Source of the DNA: Pseudoalteromonas ostreae
GTDB taxonomy: Bacteria; Pseudomonadota; Gammaproteobacteria; Enterobacterales; Alteromonadaceae
Assembly (NCBI RefSeq): GCF_018069805.1
Contig: NZ_JAGPYN010000002.1
Span: 215,726-279,725, forward strand
DNA: 64,000 nucleotides
Reading direction: 5' to 3'
Under the pieces are notes generated by a model, which searched no databases, had not been told where the DNA came from, and worked only from the letters and a program-made list of their open reading frames with translations. Each line of letters begins with the position of its first letter. Positions within the stretch are counted from its first letter, which is position 1. Shown here in pieces: positions 19,717 to 30,587 of the stretch. The position numbers and the translations under genes are program-made.

Positions 19717-20030
19717 CGTTCCACTTGCTCCGGCAATTGGGTTTCCCACTGGGTAAAACCCCCATCCATACTGTATACATCTTCAAAGCCTTGCTCAGCT
19801 AAGTAGTTGGCTGCGCCTTGTGAGCTCATACCATGATAACAAACAATAATAATTGGCTGATCAAATTCTTTGTTCATCATAAATTCGCCAATATTGGCAT
19901 TTGATAAATGCTCTGATCCCGGAATATGCCCTGCTTGATACGAATTAGGATCGCGAATATCAGCAATCACGACATCATCTTGATTAAGTAGTGCTTGCGT
20001 CTGTGTAATTGAAATATGTTTAAATGCCAT
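19713..20030 (-). CDS. glpE: Thiosulfate sulfurtransferase GlpE (rhodanese)
   Basis: The 105-residue single-domain rhodanese has the active-site cysteine in IIVCYHGMSSQGAANYL and the DIRDPNSYQAGHIPGSEHL segment. It transfers sulfane sulfur to thiol or cyanide acceptors. It lies upstream of and overlaps glpG by four bases. Confidence 0.95.
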   Translation of the reverse strand: MAFKHISITQTQALLNQDDVVIADIRDPNSYQAGHIPGSEHLSNANIGEFMMNKEFDQPIIIVCYHGMSSQGAANYLAEQGFEDVYSMDGGFTQWETQLPEQVER

Positions 20031-20046
20031 AATACTCTCTAAATAT

Positions 20047-20073
20047 AAAAGGCGACCTAAGCCGCCCTTTTTT
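20047..20073 (-). terminator. Terminator between tdh and glpE
   Basis: An imperfect stem with AAAAGGCG on one side and CGCCcTTTTTT on the other sits in the 58-bp gap after tdh. On the minus strand it should end tdh transcripts; A/T runs on both sides fit an intrinsic terminator. Confidence 0.6.
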
Positions 20074-20088
20074 AAAATCTAAATTGAG

Positions 20089-21114
20089 CTAACCCCAATT
20101 TAAAATAACTTTTCCTGATTGGCCTGAAATCATCATATCAAAGCCAGCTTGGAAGTCATCTATTGAATATTGATGAGTGATGATTGGGTTTAGATCAAGT
20201 CCTGACTGAATAAGACTGGCCATTTTGTACCACGTCTCAAACATTTCACGGCCATAAATTCCTTTGATCACTAAGCCTTTAAAAATCACTTGGTTCCAAT
20301 CAACCGCCATATCAGATGGTGGAATACCTAGCATGGCAATTTTACCACCGTGATTCATGTTATTTAACATGCTATTAAATGCAATCGGTACGCCTGACAT
20401 TTCAAGACCGATATCAAAACCTTCGGTCATGCCTAGCTCTTTAATCACATCTTCAAGTTTTTCATTAGCCACATTAACTGCGCGAGTCGCGCCCATTTTA
20501 CGGGCTAAATCTAGGCGGTATTCATTCACATCAGTAATGACAACGTGACGTGCGCCAACGTGTTTTGCAACTGCAGCAGCCATAATACCAATTGGGCCTG
20601 CACCTGTGATCAAGACATCTTCACCCACTAAATCGAATGACAGCGCAGTGTGTACTGCATTACCGAATGGGTCAAAAATAGAGGCTAATTCATCGCTGAT
20701 ATTATCTGGAATTTTAAATGCATTAAATGCTGGGATCACTAAATACTCAGCAAATGCCCCTTCGCGGTTTACACCCACACCGGTTGTATTTCGGCATAAA
20801 TGAACTCGCCCAGCGCGACAGTTACGACAATGGCCACAAGTAATATGACCCTCGCCTGAGACTCTGTCACCAACGCTAAAACCACGTACTTCTTGACCCA
20901 TATCAACCACTTCACCGACATATTCATGACCAACTACCATAGGCGTAGGAATGGTGTTTTGCGCCCACTCATCCCACTTATAAATATGTACGTCAGTACC
21001 ACAAATAGCGGTTTTACGAATTTTGATTAATAAATCGTTATGCCCAACTTCCGGTTTTGGTGCATCCGTCATCCAAATACCTGGTTCTGCTTTTAATTTA
21101 GATAATGCTTTCAT
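20089..21114 (-). CDS. tdh: L-threonine 3-dehydrogenase
   Basis: Tdh oxidises L-threonine to 2-amino-3-ketobutyrate with NAD. The 341-residue zinc-dependent medium-chain dehydrogenase shows [15 protein letters not shown] (catalytic zinc Cys), GHEYVGEVV, the structural-zinc cluster [15 protein letters not shown], and the Rossmann motif [17 protein letters not shown]. The product feeds the ligase encoded by kbl immediately upstream. Confidence 0.97.
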   Translation of the reverse strand: MKALSKLKAEPGIWMTDAPKPEVGHNDLLIKIRKTAICGTDVHIYKWDEWAQNTIPTPMVVGHEYVGEVVDMGQEVRGFSVGDRVSGEGHITCGHCRNCRAGRVHLCRNTTGVGVNREGAFAEYLVIPAFNAFKIPDNISDELASIFDPFGNAVHTALSFDLVGEDVLITGAGPIGIMAAAVAKHVGARHVVITDVNEYRLDLARKMGATRAVNVANEKLEDVIKELGMTEGFDIGLEMSGVPIAFNSMLNNMNHGGKIAMLGIPPSDMAVDWNQVIFKGLVIKGIYGREMFETWYKMASLIQSGLDLNPIITHQYSIDDFQAGFDMMISGQSGKVILNWG

Positions 21115-21132
21115 GAATCACACTCAATAAAA

Positions 21133-21156
21133 AAACCGCAGCCAAAGCCACGGTTT
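21133..21156 (-). terminator. Weak hairpin between kbl and tdh
   Basis: AAACCG (21133-21138) pairs with CGGTTT (21151-21156) in the 54-bp kbl-tdh gap. The stem has only six core pairs and an internal GC/GC match, so it could attenuate or just process the kbl-tdh transcript. Confidence 0.4.
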
Positions 21157-21168
21157 AAAATAAATTAA

Positions 21169-22365
21169 TTAAATAACACCCATTTCTTTACCAATACGGG
21201 TAAAGGCGTCAATTGCAATATCTAATTGCTCAATGCTGTGCGCTGCAGAAATTTGTGTACGAATACGCGCTTGGCCTTTTGGCACCACTGGGAATGAAAA
21301 ACCCGTGACGTAAATGCCTTCTGCTAATAACTTATCAGCCATTGCAGAGGCGACTTTAGCATCACCTAACATTACTGGAATAATCGCGTGATCTTTACCC
21401 GCGCAGGTAAATCCAGCCGCTTCCATTTGCTCACGGAAGTATTTAGCATTTGACCATAACTTAGCACGCAATTCACTGCCATTTTCGAGCATTTCTAATA
21501 CTCTGATTGATGCTGTAACGATTGAAGGCGCTAATGAGTTTGAGAATAAATATGGGCGAGAGCGCTGGCGTAACCATTCAACAATTTCTTTTTTACCAGA
21601 TGTATAACCACCCGATGCACCGCCAAGCGCCTTACCTAAAGTGCCGGTGATAATATCAACACGGTCTAGCACGTTGCAGTACTCAGGTGTGCCTTTGCCA
21701 TTTTCACCAACAAAGCCAACGGCATGAGAGTCATCAACCATAACAAGTGCATCATATTTATCCGCAAGATCACAGACCGCTTCAAGATTACAAATAACCC
21801 CATCCATTGAGAACACACCATCGGTTGCGATAAGTTTGTTTTTAACACCGGCTTCATCGGCAGCAATCAATTGCTTTTCAAGATCAGCCATATCGTTATT
21901 AGCATAACGGAAACGCTTTGCTTTACATAAACGTACACCATCAATGATAGATGCATGATTTAACGAATCAGAGATAATCGCATCATCAGCGCCTAAAATT
22001 GTTTCAAATAAACCGGTATTGGCATCAAAACATGATGAATATAAAATCGTGTCTTCAGTTTCTAAAAACGCACTAATTTTTTGCTCTAAGGCTTTATGAA
22101 TGTCTTGTGTACCACAAATAAAGCGAACTGACGCAACACCAAATCCATGGTCATTTAAACCATTTTTTGCAGCTTGAATAAGCTCAGAGCTATTTGCTAA
22201 GCCTAAATAATTATTAGCACAAAAGTTAATAACTTTATCCCCAGAAGCCACTTGAATTTGAGCTTGCTGTTGTGAAGTGATCACTCGCTCATTTTTGTAC
22301 AAACCCTCGGCTTTTACTTCATCAATTTGCTGCTGAAGCTGGCTAAAAAACGCAGATGCTCTCAT
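21169..22365 (-). CDS. kbl: Glycine C-acetyltransferase (2-amino-3-ketobutyrate CoA ligase)
   Basis: Kbl is a PLP enzyme that cleaves 2-amino-3-ketobutyrate with CoA to glycine and acetyl-CoA, completing threonine catabolism with Tdh. The 398-residue protein has [12 protein letters not shown], the [13 protein letters not shown] cofactor segment and the Schiff-base lysine in [16 protein letters not shown]. The start at 22365 follows a good TTGGAGATTTCAG ribosome site; the frame stays open 16 codons further upstream but without one. Confidence 0.97.
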   Translation of the reverse strand: MRASAFFSQLQQQIDEVKAEGLYKNERVITSQQQAQIQVASGDKVINFCANNYLGLANSSELIQAAKNGLNDHGFGVASVRFICGTQDIHKALEQKISAFLETEDTILYSSCFDANTGLFETILGADDAIISDSLNHASIIDGVRLCKAKRFRYANNDMADLEKQLIAADEAGVKNKLIATDGVFSMDGVICNLEAVCDLADKYDALVMVDDSHAVGFVGENGKGTPEYCNVLDRVDIITGTLGKALGGASGGYTSGKKEIVEWLRQRSRPYLFSNSLAPSIVTASIRVLEMLENGSELRAKLWSNAKYFREQMEAAGFTCAGKDHAIIPVMLGDAKVASAMADKLLAEGIYVTGFSFPVVPKGQARIRTQISAAHSIEQLDIAIDAFTRIGKEMGVI

Positions 22366-22537
22366 CTGAAATCTCCAATTTATTGAACGGGGCGAGCGAA
22401 CATGAATTAACACGGCTCATCTTTGCCACTATTGTAAAAGTTTAGTCAAACAAATGCACTGTTTGTAGTTCATCGCATAAATAAGAAACTGACAACTTAT
22501 GCTGCCAGCTTACATTGAACTCTATAGGAATATTGAG

Positions 22538-23092
22538 CTATAGCAGTATTGAAGGTAAGTCGGCTAACGAATCACACACATAATCTGCCGAGTCGATTGC
22601 TAGCGCATCAAACTCCTGCCCAGATCTCACAAGCACCCGAGTGCCAATAACCGCTTTACTTGCCGCTTGCATATCGCTTATTTTGTCTCCAACCATAATG
22701 CTGCCAGCTGGATTAATATCATGATCAGCGATACCTTGCAGTAACATACCCGGAGCTGGTTTACGACAATCACACTCTTTAAGGTATTCGGGTAATGCCT
22801 TTTTCGGGTGGTGTGGGCAAAAGTAAACATCGGTCACCTTTATTTGATGCGCAGCAAATTGGGCTATCATCCACTGTGTTAAAGCGTGAAAATCCGCCTC
22901 TGAATAGTAACCACGGCCAATACCCGATTGATTAGTTACTATGATCAGTTTATAGCCTGCATCAACAAACTCCTTACATGCAGTAAATACGCCTGGCACA
23001 AATTCAAATTTATCCGGCTCATAAACATAGCCATGATCGATATTAACCACGCCGTCACGGTCTAAAAACAGGGCTTTATTAATATTGTTCAT
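22538..23092 (-). CDS. gmhB: D-glycero-beta-D-manno-heptose 1,7-bisphosphate 7-phosphatase
   Basis: GmhB removes the 7-phosphate from heptose bisphosphate in ADP-heptose synthesis for LPS. The 184-residue HAD phosphatase has the nucleophile motif LFLDRDGVVN, IIVTNQSGIGRG, the zinc-binding CPHHPKKALPEYLKECDCRKP region and VGDKISDMQAA. It overlaps the upstream heptosyltransferase gene by four bases. Confidence 0.95.
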   Translation of the reverse strand: MNNINKALFLDRDGVVNIDHGYVYEPDKFEFVPGVFTACKEFVDAGYKLIIVTNQSGIGRGYYSEADFHALTQWMIAQFAAHQIKVTDVYFCPHHPKKALPEYLKECDCRKPAPGMLLQGIADHDINPAGSIMVGDKISDMQAASKAVIGTRVLVRSGQEFDALAIDSADYVCDSLADLPSILL

Positions 23093-24147
23093 AACTGCTC
23101 TTTCTCAATTACAAGGTCAAACATCAAAGTTACATCATCAACACTTATTTGTTCCATTAAGTCACTGCCTTTAATCCGCGTACCCCACGGTAATTGTTCA
23201 GCGGTTTTACCTGTTTGCTTGAGTAAGTTTTGGTGATACACCTCAACCACGTAATTTTGATATAAATAAGGACCCGTTCGCTTAGGGTTTGAATGCGCGT
23301 ATAAACCAATCACCGGTGTACCCACTGTTACCGCCATATGCGCAGGACCAGTATCAGGTGCTAATACCAATGCAGCTCGCTTAAGTATGCAAAGCAACTC
23401 TTTGAGTTTGGTTTTACCCACTAAGTTAAGTATTGGCGTCGTTGTGGCTGCAATAATGTCATCACTGAGCGTCACTTCAAGCTCTGTCGGGCCACCCGTG
23501 ATCACCACATGAAAACCTTGGCTATGTGCATGATCCGCAAGCTTGGCATAGCGTTCAGCCTGCCAATTGCGTTCTTTTTTACTGGCGGCAGGAGAAATCA
23601 CAAAAATTCGCCCAGCTAATCGCTCCGTACCAAGTAATTCATCGGCATTACTTTGATCATGTTCGCTGACTGGCATTTGCCAGCTTGGTTGATAATCAGG
23701 TATGCCTATCGCCTGCGCAAAGCCTTTAAAGCCCTCTAACACATGAGCCTGCTGCTGTGGTGCAATGCGTTTATTAATAAATAAGCTATGTAATTCTTTT
23801 GAGCGCGCCCAATCAAAACCAATTTTAACTTTTGCAGGAATACAACGCGCCACTAAGTTAGCTCGAAGTGCCACTTGCATATGCAGCAAAACATCAAACT
23901 TACGCCCTTTAAATTGTTGTTTTAATTGCTGATAGGCTACTTTCCCTTGTTTTTTATCAAACACCACCAGCTCAACACCGGGTAAATCAGCTAGTAACAT
24001 GGCTTCAATTTTGCCGACCACCCAGGTAACTTTTGCATTGGGGTGCGCTTTTTGAATTGCCTGCACTGCAGATACACCATGGCAAACATCACCAATTGCT
24101 GAGAGTCTTAAAATACAAATATCTGAATAGGTGGTTGAATCAGTCAC
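23089..24147 (-). CDS. LPS heptosyltransferase (glycosyltransferase family 9)
   Basis: The 352-residue protein is a GT-9 family enzyme that transfers heptose from ADP-heptose to the LPS inner core. It shows ICILRLSAIGDVCHGVSAVQAI, FVISPAASKKERNW and the donor-binding VLAPDTGPAHMAVTVGTPVIGLY. The opening resembles heptosyltransferase I (WaaC), but WaaC and WaaF cannot be separated safely by eye. It starts with GTG after AAAGGACACCT and is coupled to gmhB. Confidence 0.88.
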   Translation of the reverse strand: MTDSTTYSDICILRLSAIGDVCHGVSAVQAIQKAHPNAKVTWVVGKIEAMLLADLPGVELVVFDKKQGKVAYQQLKQQFKGRKFDVLLHMQVALRANLVARCIPAKVKIGFDWARSKELHSLFINKRIAPQQQAHVLEGFKGFAQAIGIPDYQPSWQMPVSEHDQSNADELLGTERLAGRIFVISPAASKKERNWQAERYAKLADHAHSQGFHVVITGGPTELEVTLSDDIIAATTTPILNLVGKTKLKELLCILKRAALVLAPDTGPAHMAVTVGTPVIGLYAHSNPKRTGPYLYQNYVVEVYHQNLLKQTGKTAEQLPWGTRIKGSDLMEQISVDDVTLMFDLVIEKEQL

Positions 24148-24276
24148 AGGTGTCCTTTGCTTTATGCTGGATAATTATCATGATCTTAAATTAACCACTC
24201 ACTATTGCAAGCACTTATGCTCGGCTTTAAAACAGGTTAAGATAGTAGTATCACCTGCAATAAAAATAAGTACGCC

Positions 24277-24999
24277 ATGTTTAACCAGCAAACCATCAAT
24301 GAACATATTATTTTAAGCCATCCTGAACATAGTGCCGAAATTAGCTTAAATTGGTTTGATAATGAATATTGGCAGCAGCAAGGAAAAATTGTCGGCGCCA
24401 AAAAAGGTCGCGCAACTGCATGGTTTTTCTGCCATAACGGGCTAACAGCAGTGCTACGGCATTATTGGCGTGGCGGTTTAGTGGGTAAAGTGCTAAGTGA
24501 TCAATATGTGTTTTTTGGACTGGAAAAAACCCGTGTTTACCAAGAGTTTTCATTAATGATGAAACTGTGCGAGCTAGGCCTCAATGTACCAAAGCCGATT
24601 GCAGCTAAAATATCGCAAGCTGGCTTAATTTACCGTGGCGATATAATTACTCAAGCGGTTGCAGGCGCACAAAGTGTGCTTGATATATTAAAACAACGTC
24701 CCTTTAACGCACAAGAGTTAATTAAAGTAGCACACACGATTGCGGATTTTCATAATCATGGGGTGTATCACGCTGATTTGAATATTAACAACATTCTATT
24801 TGATGAAACGGGCGAGGTATATATTATTGACTTTGACCGCGGTGAACTAAAACTCCCTGCCAGTAATTGGCAACAAGCTAATATGACCCGCCTTGCTCGT
24901 TCGTTTCATAAAGAGCAAGGCCGAAATCAAGTAATGCATTGGCAAACCACAGACTGGCAGCAGTTACACACAGCATACCAGTCCACTCTTAAAATATAG
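24277..24999 (+). CDS. kdkA: 3-deoxy-D-manno-octulosonic acid kinase
   Basis: The 240-residue WaaP/KdkA-family kinase phosphorylates Kdo of the LPS inner core. Protein-kinase-like motifs are visible: VYHADLNINNILFD (catalytic loop) and VYIIDFDRGEL (metal-binding DFD). TAVLRHYWRGGLVGKV near residue 70 is characteristic of the family. It sits on the plus strand inside the otherwise minus-strand heptose block, 3 bases short of the hldE stop codon. Confidence 0.9.
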   Translation: MFNQQTINEHIILSHPEHSAEISLNWFDNEYWQQQGKIVGAKKGRATAWFFCHNGLTAVLRHYWRGGLVGKVLSDQYVFFGLEKTRVYQEFSLMMKLCELGLNVPKPIAAKISQAGLIYRGDIITQAVAGAQSVLDILKQRPFNAQELIKVAHTIADFHNHGVYHADLNINNILFDETGEVYIIDFDRGELKLPASNWQQANMTRLARSFHKEQGRNQVMHWQTTDWQQLHTAYQSTLKI

Positions 25000-25002
25000 T
25001 TG

Positions 25003-26442
25003 TTAAGCCTTTATTTTACTGATCACTTTTGACGTAGAGCAGCCATTTAAAAACTCAAGCACTTCAACTTTTCCGCCATGGCGAAGTACATGATCAGCGC
25101 CTGCAATTTGTTCGACAGTGTAATCTCCACCCTTTACTAAGATATCAGGGCTGATCAGCTCAATTAATTTAGCGGGTGTATCGTTTTCTTCAACTGCACC
25201 AAATGGAATTACCCAATCAACTGATGCCAAAGCGCTCAGCACCATGGCACGCTCATCAAGCGGGTTAATAGGGCGCTCAGGACCTTTTAAACGCGTAATT
25301 GATTCATCATTATTTAAACCGACGACGAGACGATCTCCACGTGCTTTGGCTTGTGCTAAGTAACGCACATGACCCGCATGTAGAATGTCAAAACAACCAT
25401 TGGTGAACACAATTGTTTCACCATTTTGTTTTGCAAACTCAATATGCTGAAGCACATCATCAAATGGGATTTGGTAGTGCTCACCGGTTTTTTGTAAGTA
25501 TTGACCTAGCTTACGACTTAACTCTTCAGGGGATACTGTAGCAGCCCCTAATTTACTTACTGCAATTCCAGCCGCAAGGTTAGCAATTTCCACCGCATCT
25601 TTAGGTTGCATTCCTGCACCTAACATCACCGCCAGAGTTGCAATAACCGTATCACCAGCACCGGTGACATCACTGACTTCAAGCTGTTGCGCTGCAAAAT
25701 CGTGTTTTTCGTCGGCACTAATAAGTGACATACCTTGTTCTGAACGTGTTAAAAGCATTGCTGCAACACCAGCATCTTTAATTAATGCCCGCGCGCTATC
25801 AGTTAAGCTTTGTTCTGAATTCGTTTTACCACCAGCAAGCTTAAATTCATTTAAGTTAGGAGTAATAAAATCAGCACCGCGATATAAGTTTAAGTCTGAG
25901 GATTTAGGATCAATTAGAACTGTTTTTCCAGCACCTTTAGCAAGTTTTATCATTTGCTGGATCAAGCTTAATGAGCCTTTATTATAATCTGAGAACAAGA
26001 CAAAGTCGTACTCATCTAATACTAATTCCAGACGGTTTAAAAGTAGTTGACTGTGTTGCTCAGTAAACGTCTCTTCTAAATCAAGGCGGACAACTTGTTG
26101 ATGGCGGCTAATCACCCGCATTTTTGAAATCGTCGGTAAGTCGCATACGCTCACCAATTGTGAGTCAATGCGCTCATCGGCCAGAATATTCTCTAAAATT
26201 TGCCCGCTTTCATCTTCACCAATAAGGCCTAGTAAGCCTACTTTACCATCTAGCCGAGCAATATTTTTTGCCACGTTGGCAGCGCCACCCGCTTTATCTT
26301 CAAATTTACTGACTTTGACAATAGGCACAGGTGCTTCAGGAGATATACGTCCAGAGTCACCATGCCAATAGCGGTCAAGCATCACATCTCCAACCACTAA
26401 TATTCTTGCCTTTGACAGATTTTTAAACAACCCTAGATCCAT
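25003..26442 (-). CDS. hldE: Bifunctional heptose 7-phosphate kinase / heptose 1-phosphate adenylyltransferase
   Basis: HldE performs two steps of ADP-heptose synthesis. The N-terminal ribokinase-like domain (about 1-315) has [14 protein letters not shown] and [17 protein letters not shown]; the C-terminal cytidylyltransferase-like domain (about 345-479) has [17 protein letters not shown] with the HxGH nucleotide motif and [15 protein letters not shown]. The 479-residue length is normal. Its start codon overlaps the gmhA stop codon by one base (TAATG). Confidence 0.97.
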   Translation of the reverse strand: MDLGLFKNLSKARILVVGDVMLDRYWHGDSGRISPEAPVPIVKVSKFEDKAGGAANVAKNIARLDGKVGLLGLIGEDESGQILENILADERIDSQLVSVCDLPTISKMRVISRHQQVVRLDLEETFTEQHSQLLLNRLELVLDEYDFVLFSDYNKGSLSLIQQMIKLAKGAGKTVLIDPKSSDLNLYRGADFITPNLNEFKLAGGKTNSEQSLTDSARALIKDAGVAAMLLTRSEQGMSLISADEKHDFAAQQLEVSDVTGAGDTVIATLAVMLGAGMQPKDAVEIANLAAGIAVSKLGAATVSPEELSRKLGQYLQKTGEHYQIPFDDVLQHIEFAKQNGETIVFTNGCFDILHAGHVRYLAQAKARGDRLVVGLNNDESITRLKGPERPINPLDERAMVLSALASVDWVIPFGAVEENDTPAKLIELISPDILVKGGDYTVEQIAGADHVLRHGGKVEVLEFLNGCSTSKVISKIKA

Positions 26443-27032
26443 TAATTTTGCCCCGCTACGACCATATCGATGGCTTCACATAGCCAATGTCCAATAAACA
26501 TATGCGCTTCTTGAATACGGGCAGTTTCGTCATTTTTAATAATTATGGATAGCTTAGCGATATCTTTTACTTTACCGCCATCGCGGCCTGTAAATGCAAC
26601 TGTATAAGCACCTATTTCATTTGCAGCAGCTAGCGCTAAATTAATATTAGCGCTAGTACCAGAGGTAGTTAAACCGATCACTAAATCCTCAGGCTTACAT
26701 AATGCAAGCACTTGACGCTCAAAAACTGTGTCAAAGTGATAGTCATTACTATGCGCAGTTAAGATGGAAGTGTCGGTTGTTAGCGCCATAGATGCTAATG
26801 GACCACGCTCTAATTTGTAGCGTACAACGAACTCTGCCGCTAAATGCTGAGCATCGGCTGCGCTGCCACCATTACCAAACCAAATTACTTTTCCACCCGC
26901 TTGCAAGGTACTGTAGCAAACCTCAAGCAATTGCATTACTTGAGGATGGTATGCCTCCATCGTTTCAAACAACACTTGGTGACGGGTTAAACTTTCAAGG
27001 TAGCTGCTCGCTACAGAATCAATATTAGACAT
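26442..27032 (-). CDS. gmhA: Phosphoheptose isomerase
   Basis: GmhA isomerises sedoheptulose 7-phosphate, the first ADP-heptose step. The SIS-domain protein has [21 protein letters not shown] with the catalytic Glu, [10 protein letters not shown], and [18 protein letters not shown] with the catalytic His. I place the start at 27032 (197 residues), behind GAGAGGATTACTT. DiaA is a related SIS protein, but the [11 protein letters not shown] motif and the hldE/gmhB neighbours favour GmhA. HldD, the last enzyme, is not in the window. Confidence 0.92.
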   Translation of the reverse strand: MSNIDSVASSYLESLTRHQVLFETMEAYHPQVMQLLEVCYSTLQAGGKVIWFGNGGSAADAQHLAAEFVVRYKLERGPLASMALTTDTSILTAHSNDYHFDTVFERQVLALCKPEDLVIGLTTSGTSANINLALAAANEIGAYTVAFTGRDGGKVKDIAKLSIIIKNDETARIQEAHMFIGHWLCEAIDMVVAGQN

Positions 27033-27065
27033 AAGTAATCCTCTCAAAATTAGTCTGACTAGCTA

Positions 27066-28571
27066 CTACCAAAAAAGTGCCACAGATAACCACGTATAGT
27101 TATCACCAAATACATCTTCGCCGTAAGTTAACGTGGTTTCAATATTATATTCTCGCCACTTGCGGTTATTACTAATTTGCAACTCGATAGCTTTTTCGTA
27201 ATCTGCTGTTGTTTGACCCCACTCATTTAAATAGTTACTTTCATTTTCAATAGTGGTTACTTTTGCACGCCAAAGTGAGCTGAAATTATTATAAGCTAAT
27301 TCTAAAGAATGAACTTGAGTCGGTGGCGCGTCAGCATATACGTTTAAAGGCCCTTCGGCATGCTTGTTTAAATACCGCTGATCAGCTGCAAAGTGACCGG
27401 TACTAAACCCGTCCTTAGTATTACCATACGCTGGGTAAACTTGATTTACGTACCATAAGCTATGCATATTGGTATATTCATACCTTAACGACAATTCTTT
27501 TGTTAATTGCGGTAAAAATAAGCCTACATTTGCAACCGTGTTACCAAACTGGTAATTTTTGTGGTTTTTAGTATCCTCGCCACCGTATTCAAAATAAAAC
27601 TCGGTGGGCATACCCCAATCAAAATTAATACTACTGGTAATCGTGACATACTGATCACCTAATTCATTATCTCGACCACCTTCAACTATGCCTGCATTAT
27701 CATTACCTGCTGGGTCAAAGAATGCTTTAACTACATCGCTAATGCCAACGTCGCGTGGCCCGCCACCAAATTGCATCATGCGATTAATGCCGATTTTCCA
27801 CCCCTCTATAGGTTCTAAACTAATATGTGTACCGGCTAAGCGAGGTGTGCCATCATGCAATTCATCTTGATATAATATGCCTTTTTCAACATGCTCAAGC
27901 TCGGAGTAATAAAGCTCAAAATCAAAGTTCCACCAATTATGAGCCGGCGCCACCATGCCTAGCGAAATCGATGGTGAGGTACGCGCATTAGTCGAAATAA
28001 TCTGCGCTGACTGTTTAAATGGTGAAAACCAGTGTTCTTTATAACCAATATTGAGCTGTAAATCATTGCCAGCAAAACTAACAAAACTATTATAATTAAC
28101 GAATTTATTTTGCTTAGCGCGATAATCGACACCTACTTGCATCAAGGTATAGTCATTAGGACGCCAAATACCTTCGAAGAAGACTTGCCCCCATTCATCA
28201 GAGCTCACACCACGTTGATTGGCAAGTTTGGTTGCATTGTCGCCATCCGCACGCAACTTAACACCCACTCGAGTAATGTCATCGCTGCCTTGATAAGGCT
28301 TAATTTTAGCACGTATTGCCGCGACTAAACTTGGCTGTGCATTTTGCAATTTAGTAAGCGCCGCTTCAACTTCAGTTAAGCGATAAGGCTTTGTCATCGG
28401 TGTGCCTGACGTCAAGGCAAATAACGTATCGAGCTGATGATCAAGCTGTGCATCCATGCCTATTGGTAAGTAAGCAGTTGGTGTTGCAAGTGAAGGCAAT
28501 GCGCAACTCATAAAACTGGTTAATACCACGGCTTTTATCAATTTGAATTTCATAACGACTGTATTTTTCAT
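27066..28571 (-). CDS. Wzi-like capsule assembly outer-membrane protein
   Basis: The roughly 500-residue protein has a signal peptide (cleavage probably near LPSLATPTA) and a long beta-rich body ending in aromatic-terminated strands (TWLSVALFW), typical of an outer-membrane barrel. Segments such as GYKEHWFSPF and the PLNVYADAPP region fit the capsule assembly Wzi family, which anchors capsular polysaccharide at the cell surface. No capsule synthesis cluster lies in the window. Met7 is an alternative start; neither has a clear ribosome site. It lies 18 bases after gmhA's upstream region on the same strand. Confidence 0.75.
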   Translation of the reverse strand: MKNTVVMKFKLIKAVVLTSFMSCALPSLATPTAYLPIGMDAQLDHQLDTLFALTSGTPMTKPYRLTEVEAALTKLQNAQPSLVAAIRAKIKPYQGSDDITRVGVKLRADGDNATKLANQRGVSSDEWGQVFFEGIWRPNDYTLMQVGVDYRAKQNKFVNYNSFVSFAGNDLQLNIGYKEHWFSPFKQSAQIISTNARTSPSISLGMVAPAHNWWNFDFELYYSELEHVEKGILYQDELHDGTPRLAGTHISLEPIEGWKIGINRMMQFGGGPRDVGISDVVKAFFDPAGNDNAGIVEGGRDNELGDQYVTITSSINFDWGMPTEFYFEYGGEDTKNHKNYQFGNTVANVGLFLPQLTKELSLRYEYTNMHSLWYVNQVYPAYGNTKDGFSTGHFAADQRYLNKHAEGPLNVYADAPPTQVHSLELAYNNFSSLWRAKVTTIENESNYLNEWGQTTADYEKAIELQISNNRKWREYNIETTLTYGEDVFGDNYTWLSVALFW

Positions 28572-28706
28572 AAAGGTAGTTAAATATTACCAAATTAGCT
28601 GCAACTAAACACCCAAAACTCTCTGTTCTAACGATTTTTAACAATTTCGCATTTTGCTTAAAGGGTATCCGCGTTATCATTAATGTTTATAATTCGAGGC
28701 TGGAAA

Positions 28707-30005
28707 ATGGCACGCTTTTTTTATTCACTGATTCTTTATTTGCTTAGTCCTCTCATAACCTTTTATTTATATATACTTAGAGGTAAAAAGAACGCAGGTT
28801 ATCGCGCGCACTTTGCTGAACGATTTGGCTTCATTACAGTAAAAAACACCTCACAAGAAAGTACCGTATTAAAAGATGAGCTAATAGTGATCCATTGCGC
28901 TTCAGTGGGTGAAGTACTTGCCGCAACGCCTTTGCTCAAAGAGCTACAATACCAGCAGCCAAGTAACTCATTTATGATAACCTGTAATACCCCTACAGGC
29001 CGTGAACAAATACATAATAATTTTAAAGACTCGGTACAGTGCGCCTATTTACCTATTGATTACCCTTGTGCTACGGCGCGCTTTTTAAAGCGTGTTAAAC
29101 CCACGTTAATGTGTATTTTAGAAACCGAACTTTGGCCTAATCTTATGGCGCAGTGCAAACAACAGAATATTCCTGTACTAGTACTCAATGCGCGGCTTTC
29201 AGCAAAATCACAACAGGGTTATCAAAAAGTAGCGCCATTAACTAAGGTTATAATGCAATCAATTACCGCTTTAGCTAGTCATAATCATGAAGACGCTAAA
29301 CGCTTTATTGAGCTTGGCCTCAATGAGCAAAAAGTGCACATTACGGGGTCGATTAAATTTGATATAAAGCCAACTAGTGAGCAGTTAAACAAAGTAGATA
29401 CCCTAAAAAGCCAATACAACAATAAGCGCTTTATCTGGGTTGCCGGTTCCACCCACCCTAATGAGCATGAGCTGGTATTAGCTGCTCATCAACAGCTGCT
29501 AAACCAGGTGCCAAATGCACTGCTAGTTATTGCGCCGCGCCACCCAGAACAATTTGATAAAGTCGCAACATTGCTTGAAGACTCGCCATTGAGTTTTAGC
29601 TGCCGCAGTAAAAATAACTATCAAAGCGAACAAGTACTCCTTGCTGATACTTTAGGTGAATTGCAATGTTTATATGGTATGGCCAACATCAGTTATATTG
29701 GCGGCAGTTTAATTGCACGTGGCGGGCATAACCCTCTCGAGTCGGCGGCATTTTCTGTCGGTGTTTTAACAGGCCCGCATACCTATAATTTTAACCATGT
29801 TTACCCTGAACTGATTGCATCAGGTGGGTGTATACAAGTAAGCGATACAAAAATGTTAGCGGAGCAACTATACGAGTTTCATCAACAACCAGCGTTTTGC
29901 CAGCAGCTAGGTCTACAGGCAGCACAATGTGTTGCTAACAACCAAGGTGCCATCGCGAAAACGATCGCCATCATTAACAAATTTTTAGAGCCACACAATG
30001 ACTGA
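28707..30005 (+). CDS. waaA: Kdo transferase WaaA
   Basis: WaaA transfers Kdo from CMP-Kdo to lipid A. The protein has an N-terminal membrane anchor (about 1-25), the catalytic Glu in HCASVGEVLAATPLL, LETELWPNL, and the nucleotide-sugar-binding GGSLIARGGHNPLESAAF. I place the start at 28707 (432 residues), after GAGGCTGGAAA; eight more codons are open upstream. It diverges from the wzi-like gene and overlaps the DUF1415 gene by eight bases. Confidence 0.95.
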   Translation: MARFFYSLILYLLSPLITFYLYILRGKKNAGYRAHFAERFGFITVKNTSQESTVLKDELIVIHCASVGEVLAATPLLKELQYQQPSNSFMITCNTPTGREQIHNNFKDSVQCAYLPIDYPCATARFLKRVKPTLMCILETELWPNLMAQCKQQNIPVLVLNARLSAKSQQGYQKVAPLTKVIMQSITALASHNHEDAKRFIELGLNEQKVHITGSIKFDIKPTSEQLNKVDTLKSQYNNKRFIWVAGSTHPNEHELVLAAHQQLLNQVPNALLVIAPRHPEQFDKVATLLEDSPLSFSCRSKNNYQSEQVLLADTLGELQCLYGMANISYIGGSLIARGGHNPLESAAFSVGVLTGPHTYNFNHVYPELIASGGCIQVSDTKMLAEQLYEFHQQPAFCQQLGLQAAQCVANNQGAIAKTIAIINKFLEPHND

Positions 30006-30561
30006 ACAAACAAAACTAACTTTACCAGAACAACAAACCCGCTTATGGGTAGCTAATGTCATTGTTAAATATAACTTTTGCCCCTTTGCCCGCAAAGAAG
30101 TTGAAAATAATTGCATTCATTATCAAACCAGCCAAGCAACCAGCATTGATGATGCTGTGATGGAGATGATCGAACAATGTATTGAACTTGATCAACAACC
30201 GGCTCGAGAGACTACGTTATTGATGTTTGAACAAGGCTTTACTGACTTTGAGGAATTTTTAGATTTAGTGGATTTAGCCAATGCGCTATTAGTTGCCCAA
30301 GGCTTTGAAGGTAAATATCAAATAGCCAACTTTCATCCTGACTATGTGTTTGCCGATAGCGATGACAATGATGCAGCAAATTACACTAACCGTGCGCCTT
30401 TTCCTACCTTACATTTAATTCGTGAGGCTAGTATGAGTGCTGCCCTTGATGATTATAATGAACCTGAATCAATTCCAGATCACAACATCAATTTAGCTCG
30501 CCGAAAAGGCATCGACTTTTGGCAACAATTACTTGCTGGATGCAAAAAGCCGAGCGCTTAA
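29998..30561 (+). CDS. DUF1415 protein
   Basis: The 187-residue protein matches DUF1415, with the opening VANVIVKYNFCPFARKE, the FHPDYVFADSDDNDAANYTNRAP-type segment near residues 110-133 and a C-terminal NLARRKGIDFW. The conserved Cys-Pro-Phe and metal-like His/Asp residues hint at an enzyme, but no function is established. It overlaps waaA and is probably co-translated. Confidence 0.8.
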   Translation: MTEQTKLTLPEQQTRLWVANVIVKYNFCPFARKEVENNCIHYQTSQATSIDDAVMEMIEQCIELDQQPARETTLLMFEQGFTDFEEFLDLVDLANALLVAQGFEGKYQIANFHPDYVFADSDDNDAANYTNRAPFPTLHLIREASMSAALDDYNEPESIPDHNINLARRKGIDFWQQLLAGCKKPSA

Positions 30562-30587
30562 TCACTCAGCTTTTAGCAAAAAGAATG

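Noticed and set aside
22538..30005. LPS block as a horizontally acquired O-antigen island
   Set aside because: All recognised genes are conserved inner-core or Kdo/heptose genes, with no O-antigen polymerase, flippase or mobile elements, so it is core genome.
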